Assembly (NCBI RefSeq): GCF_018873765.1
Contig: NC_057925.1
Span: forward strand, 57,982,970 to 58,046,969
Length of the DNA: 64,000 nt
From: Telopea speciosissima
Taxonomy: Eukaryota > Streptophyta > Magnoliopsida > Proteales > Proteaceae
Reading direction: 5' to 3'
Part shown: piece after piece, positions 58,297 to 64,000 of the stretch
Layout of the letters: each line of letters opens with the position of its first letter
Numbering within the stretch: the stretch's first letter is position 1
The notes under the pieces: model-generated
What the model was told of the DNA's origin: nothing
The model's database searches: none
Seen by the model: only the letters and a program-made list of their open reading frames with translations
Made by a program: the position numbers and the translations under genes

Positions 58297-61200
58297 CTAG
58301 CTCCTTAAGAATCTCCAAGGTCCAGTTCCAGTTCCCATTCTGCAATATTAAAAAAGTTGAAATTAATAAAAGGTAAAGATAAATTTGAGTGAAAATGAAT
58401 CATATACTACTGAGAATGGAAAATGGTATTACCGCCAATAGCCGGCTAATGCACGTAGACTCATATAGATTGTCAAAGCAATCCAAATTCCAACAAAACC
58501 ATTGCTAGAAGACAGAAAGAATAAGGACACAATGCTCACTGCAGCTACAAGGACCTGAAGAAGGAAGAGTGGAACATTTTATCAGAACAGAATTAAAATG
58601 AGTTATATAGTCCTAATTTTTCTACTCTAATTTGTATAGGATACAGTGCTTCCATAACTAAACTGAATGTTGAACTGTTTGGGGCCAGCTAATGACACTG
58701 CAACAGTCCAACCATCTGATTCAATTGTTCAAAGCATTTCAACACGGTTTATGAACTACGGATGTTTCTGTTCTCCAACTGAACCACCTGACAATGGCCA
58801 TTGGTGAATCTGATGGTCTGACTGACCTCCTACTCCTACCTGGTTTTCTTGGAATACTGATGGTATGTACAGTTGCACTTCTCTAACATACTTACCATGG
58901 CGTATCCGGTAAAAGCAAAATCAGATGCTCCAAAGTTGACACCATCATAAACAAATGCTAAGGAATTGAGAGGCTGAGAAGCTGCGACAAACTGATGGAC
59001 AAAAGAAGATAAAATCCAGAATTATTTGTATTTCTGTAAATTAAATGGAAAGAACATAATCTTCTGTGTTATGCTCATAGGCAGAAGGACATACCGGAAG
59101 GCCTATATGTATGAGGTGAATAACTTTAATGTCCCTTGTAAATATTCCAGCTCCAAAAAACAAGCCAATTCCAATAAACATTGAAAGCCCCAACCCCAAT
59201 ACCAAACTCATCTGCAAAATTGTTCGATCCACAACTTTCAGAATAAATCATGACATTTAAGAGACAAAAAGAGCAGACTTTGATTCTTCTGTTGACAAAT
59301 GATGCACCTGCAATACTCGGGCTGCAGTGGCTTTTGCTTTTTCGTAATCCTTTTCAGCAAATGCACTTGCAAGTATTGCCTGAAAGAGCATGAGAACATT
59401 CAGTCTACAGAATGGGATATGAAACTAAGAACAGGAAGACTAAATAAATTGGTAATTGAAAGCATGAGTTTTTGGATAAAGGAGCTCAGTATGGAAACTC
59501 TCCAAGCCTAAGAAATACTGATTGATAACGATGAGTGATTGTTTTTGTTAATGAGAAAGATCTGAAGTAATTTGAGGCCAGACATTTTGCAAACACAGGA
59601 ACAGAGCATATTGAACAAAGTTTGTGATCCAAAATGGATGCACTCTTAAGTTTCAAATTTTATTTTTTACACGACATCAAAGAATGGATCATTTTAAACT
59701 TAGTGGATCCAGCTCATCAGTGTCTATGATAATTCAAGTTGTTACTGTGGTGCTTTTGTTTAATTGAGTCCGCTTAACAAACTTTGGTATGCTATACAGA
59801 CACCACTTCCTTAAAAAATTGGATTCTGACCAAGGCGAGTTGTGGGTTTCTCACCTGTCCAGCAACAGCCAATCCATCAGCAAGAAGAGATGTTGTCAAC
59901 CAGACCTGTAGGCAGATCTGAAATGCAGCCATTGGAGTTGGACCCTCCCGTGCAGCCATTGATGCTGCCAGCGTAACACAGAATGTTACTGCAATGACCC
60001 TCATAAGGAGCAGAAAACCTGGTTCCAAGTACAAAAACAGAGTAAGCAAGGGTCTACAAAAAGACAGCATCAGAAAAACTGAATTCTTCATCTGGAAGTA
60101 GATTTAGTAATTGGAATCAGAAACAGGAAGAAGAAATAGGATCACTAAAACTAAGAACTTGATAGAGTGGTCTAGCTGTTTGGCATTCTGAACATTGCCA
60201 GGTTAAAACCAACATTTTTAAGAAACCTACTAAATTGTACAGAGAATATGAATAAAGAGGAACTGATAGGCACTTTAGTAGTACAGGAAAAAAAAATGGT
60301 CCTTACCATTTTTAAGAAACCTACTAAATTGTAGGTCTTTAATACTTGGAGGTAACAGTTCAATATGTTTCATTAATCTCCACAAAAGTATTACAGCAAT
60401 GAGGTACCTAAAGATTAAAAAATTATGTGAGAAACACCAGAGAAGATGTCTGAGCGTATTAATTCATGAATTTAACCGGTAAGAAAGAAATATTTGATCC
60501 ATTGAAACAGAAAATGGTGTTTAACATAAATCTATTAAAATAATACTAATGATATGATCTATCCATCCAAATAATAATAATAATAATAATAATATGATCA
60601 ACTTTGAATTGCAACCAGATATGACTTACTGAGAAATGACATGGGCAAGTGCTGCACCACTGACACCCAAACGGACAACGAACATCAGTATGGGGTCTAA
60701 AATTATATTTGTTAGATCCCCTGCCACTGAATCAAATAAGATTAAAAATATGCATTAGATGTACTGTATACTGATCCTGAGTAATATAGGTGAAAGGTTG
60801 GTGCAAGTATACATACACATGCATACTGAAAACAAAGACATCCGCTTACCAGTAGCAAATAAAGGAGTTTTCGTGTCCTTAAATCCTCGAAAGATCCCTT
60901 GCATGGCCAAAGAAAGAAGAACAGCAGGAGAACCAAGTGACCTCAATGTCAAGTACCTTAGAGCTGGGGTCATCATAGGGGAACCCTATTTATAAATGAA
61001 AATTACAATCAGTTAATGATGGTTCATGGCCATGGAAAGTACAAAAAATTAGAACACAGTTATATTAAAAATTCACAGATCATGCTAGCAATATCTATCC
61101 TCCCTCCACCAGGAAAATATATGAAGAACCAAAATGCCTTGTATGCAAGATCAAGTGAGCCTCAATATTCCTAGTGAGAATACTTACAGATTTCACACCC

Positions 61201-62638
61201 ATGAAACTCAAGACTGGTTTTGATGCAAAAATTAGGAATATGGTTTGGAGAAGGCCAAGTATCCCGCCGATAACCAATGCTGATGATGCTGATGGAATAT
61301 GCCTCTTTACATGTTTAGATTTCGATTTTTTTGACTTTCCAACAGTGTTTGAAGATGGCTGGCAAGCTGTTTTTTCAGTATCTGTAATAGAGACATAACT
61401 CAAAGGAGTTATTTATTTTCTGAAGAGATTGAATTATGTAGACTGCTTTTTACCAATTAGGGGACCTTAATGCAAGCTATTTGCCTATTCCATGACTATT
61501 TATCCCACTATTGAAAGAAGTTAAAAATAAAAGTGGACACATACCACATTCTGGAATAAATTCCTTCATATCTTTGCATGTGGACAACCCTTTTTCTAAA
61601 TTGTCAGTTTCATGTTCATCACCATGCACTCTTGCAACAGTTTCTTCCTCCGCAACAAAAGAAGTTGTGATGCTAACAAGTGGAAATATTGTTACCCTTG
61701 AAACTTGATTGAACACTGCAATAGAGACTCCCACAGCAGCAAGCTCCACAGCACCTATACATTACAGATAAAGAGAGAAACTTCATTAGCAATGAAGGAA
61801 ACCACTAATGGAAAGTCCCATAACAGCAAGAAAAATTGGACAATAATCAACAAATTATCACATTAATGAAAAATCATATAGAAGCATAATAGTTTCAAAT
61901 AATCATGGCTACAGATCAATCAAACATTAGATTTAAGAGGAGCAAATCAGCTACCATAAAGACTAATTATGATGGAACACTGAAATTAGAGTGACAAGCT
62001 CATTTGAGTAAACATAGAGAATGAAGAGGACATACCTATTCGTCCAATGAATGCCGTGTCGATCAGAGAAGCAATGGGGTCAGCTGTTAGAGCCAGTGCT
62101 GCAGGAAATGCAATCCTTAATATCTCCATGCCCAGTTCATCCTTCTTGAAGACACGGCTGGCCATGAAATTACAGAATCCCACATTAGCACTGTTGAACC
62201 TTATTGTTCTTTGTATTCTTTTTTTTTTTCCAGTTAAACAGAAAGCAATGGAAACAGAATTCAAGACAGCAAAACATTTTGTGTGATATCAAGGTGGGAG
62301 ACATACTAAATATAGAACTACACAACCCTGTGTTAACTTTGGTAAAAGCATTTGTTGTTTCATTCATTTTAAGTTACAAAAAAGCAATTCCAAGAGTCCA
62401 TTTTTAACATGAAACCAACAATGGGGGGAAAACCCAGGAAAGCCAAGCATTTTATGCTGTGGAATGGTGATCACCTTGCATCCTTGAAGATGACAAAAAG
62501 GGGTATCTTTCTCTTCTTTCCTGAAAGAGTGGTCTCCTCTGTGCTGACTGGAACCTCCTCGGAGCTAACTGGGACCTCCTCTGCTTTGGAAACAGGTGGA
62601 ACCTCCTCTATGACTGCTGGAACTAGAACTTCTGCCAT
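58297..62638 (-). CDS. DTX42: MATE citrate-type transporter, DTX42/FRD3-like, 13 exons
   Basis: A multidrug and toxic compound extrusion carrier of the plant citrate clade, expected in the plasma membrane. Exons on the minus strand are 62638-62475, 62157-62036, 61754-61545, 61381-61188, 60985-60850, 60726-60630, 60407-60307, 60018-59855, 59379-59308, 59211-59095, 58991-58896, 58554-58433 and 58339-58297. All have GT-AG borders and phases that join into 1638 nt (545 residues plus stop). Diagnostic stretches are AALALTADPIASLIDTAF, FPLVSITTSFVAEEE, SPAVLLSLAMQGIFRGFKD, LLMRVIAVTFCVTLAAS, SLLADGLAVAGQAILAS, YDGVNFGASDFA and the terminal MGTGTGPWRFLRS. The long cytoplasmic loop (about residues 130-196, KSKKSKSKHVKR) is typical of FRD3/DTX42-43. 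By family knowledge these export citrate for aluminium tolerance or iron transport. The exact substrate is inferred. The exon 9 donor is the weak GTGCAT. Confidence 0.94.
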
Positions 62639-63800
62639 TAATGGACACTCTAAATTATCAAACTTAAAAGCTCCTCAGATCTACTCCTCAACGTGGAACG
62701 GATGACTCTAACGTGAAATGCTTCAAACAAGTCAAGGGCTACAACCTGCATGCAATAGTTCATTCACAAACGATCAAAACAAAGACAAAACAAGAACTTT
62801 ATCATCAGACATTAGAGTCTAGAGATGAAAGTAAAGCAGAACACCAGTGAAGTACCCATGAACATGAACAGGTGATGTAATTAGAATAAAATATGGTCAA
62901 GAAACCAGTGGGCGAGAGGAGCATGCAATAACCCTGATAGTGTTTGAACTATTTAAAGCAAAAGCTGCCTAAGCCACCCTCAGTTTCAATTCCATTGCCA
63001 ATGATTTGTTTAGTGCTTTTGAGTCTAGAGATGCGAGCCAATTTGTGGAAATAATTAAGGAGAAGGGTTGAATGTTGACAGTTTAAGAAATCAATAGAGA
63101 GGGAACAGCATTCAAATAAATATTTTGAAGCAAGATCCAATGGCAGACCTTGCTGAATCTAGAGATGAGAGCCAAGAAAAACACAAGAACTACTAGTAGT
63201 ACTACTACTAGTACTCATGAACATGAAACAGAGGAAATAAGGAGAGAATGAATATGGTCAAGAAACCAATGGGAGTATTGGTGACCATGGGAGCAACATG
63301 CAATGTAACCCATTTAAAGCAATATTACTTTTGAACTAACTTTACGCCAAGGTTGCATTTGCTTTGCATAAACCTCCCTCAGTTCCATAACTATTGCCCC
63401 AATACTGTCCTTTAAGTCGGTCAATGGTCCATACACTCTTTCTCTCTTTTCTTCCCTTTTTTTTTTTTTCTAAAATTTTTTATGGGTTTCATAGATTTCT
63501 TGAGGACAGCCATTAACAAGTGTGAGAAAGCTACAACCACATTCTCTCTCTACACTGTACGTGTCTGAATGAGTAAGAGTGAGAAAGAGAGAGATGGTGA
63601 GGGTGATGGTTGTCCTACCCCGGAAAGGACCTGAACAAGGAGGGGGAAGAAGAGGACAATGAGGAGGTAGGCAAGAGGGAAATGTGAAGTTGATGCCACG
63701 TGGGACCCACAAAACCTTTATTCCCATTGACGAGTGATGCGTACGGTGAGAATTCAAGATTTATTTATCAACCGGTGACGCCCCCCCAAGTAATAAGTAC
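62639..63800 (-). promoter_or_regulatory. 5' UTR and promoter region of the MATE gene
   Basis: Upstream of the ATG (minus strand), a splice acceptor-like GCATGCAG (about 62746-62753) suggests a leader intron. CTACTAGTAGTACTACTACT (63191-63213) is a short palindromic run. A CT/GA-rich zone (63440-63600) could be near the transcription start. No TATA box stands out. Confidence 0.35.
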
Positions 63801-64000
63801 GGGGAACACGTACTAAGTCTATAATTAATTTGTTTCACGTCAGTGGGTCAATTACTAGAAACTAGTACTAGTATCACCTATTGAAGGATGGAAATTTCGT
63901 CCTTCCACTACAGTGAAGCTAACACGTAAAAAACCGAAATGCAATTTAAATTGAAAAATTATAAAGTTTTCTACGTGGGAGCACTGAAATGTAAAAGAAG

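Noticed and set aside
62409..62705. 98-codon plus-strand ORF
   Set aside because: Antisense of MATE exon 1 and its flanks.
1..64000. A novel multi-gene defence or biosynthetic cluster
   Set aside because: Only three unrelated intact host genes and transposon debris are visible; no co-oriented set of new genes.

Overview
The window is nuclear DNA of a flowering plant, most likely a dicot or early-diverging angiosperm. It has genes with GT-AG introns, long AT-rich intergenic stretches and many plant-type transposable elements (Copia, TRIM/SMART, hAT miniature elements, LINE debris). Species cannot be fixed from the sequence alone. I see no bacterial, plasmid or organellar features.

Three intact protein-coding genes are supported. 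(1) 3582-4884 (+) is a two-RRM protein related to hnRNP H/F, with a first coding exon of only 14 nt. (2) 51720-53945 (+) is an ankyrin plus tandem CCCH zinc-finger protein of the OXS2/C3H30 type, with a 5' UTR intron and upstream ORFs. (3) 58297-62638 (-) is a 13-exon MATE transporter of the citrate clade (DTX42/FRD3-like); all exon phases join into a 545-residue protein. One disease-resistance (NB-ARC-LRR) gene survives as a broken fragment at 19603-21043.

The rest is mainly mobile-element territory. The left edge (1-2066) is a decayed Copia element with a 3' LTR. A structurally complete Copia of the Ale/Retrofit type lies at 25983-30660 with near-identical 216-219 bp LTRs and a 5-bp target duplication. 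Its coding region carries six stops, two frameshifts and an altered reverse transcriptase active site. Very small LTR elements lie at 12432-12735 (72-bp LTRs), 42076-42493 (136-bp LTRs) and 34208 onward. hAT-type miniature elements with 8-bp target duplications lie at 2798, 11260, 13090, 32997, 44579 and 47559. Foldback elements lie at 17247, 33239, 35211 and 40307.

Two intergenic blocks (about 16.5-19.4 kb and 32.9-37.8 kb) are diverged copies of one another. One copy preserves the unoccupied target of the hAT element at 32997 and the other lacks the 17247 hairpin, so the duplication dates these insertions. I found no previously unknown multi-gene system. The most useful observations are the complete MATE gene model, the paralogous empty site, the 72-bp-LTR element, the Copia decay pattern and the unexplained 113-nt hairpin.
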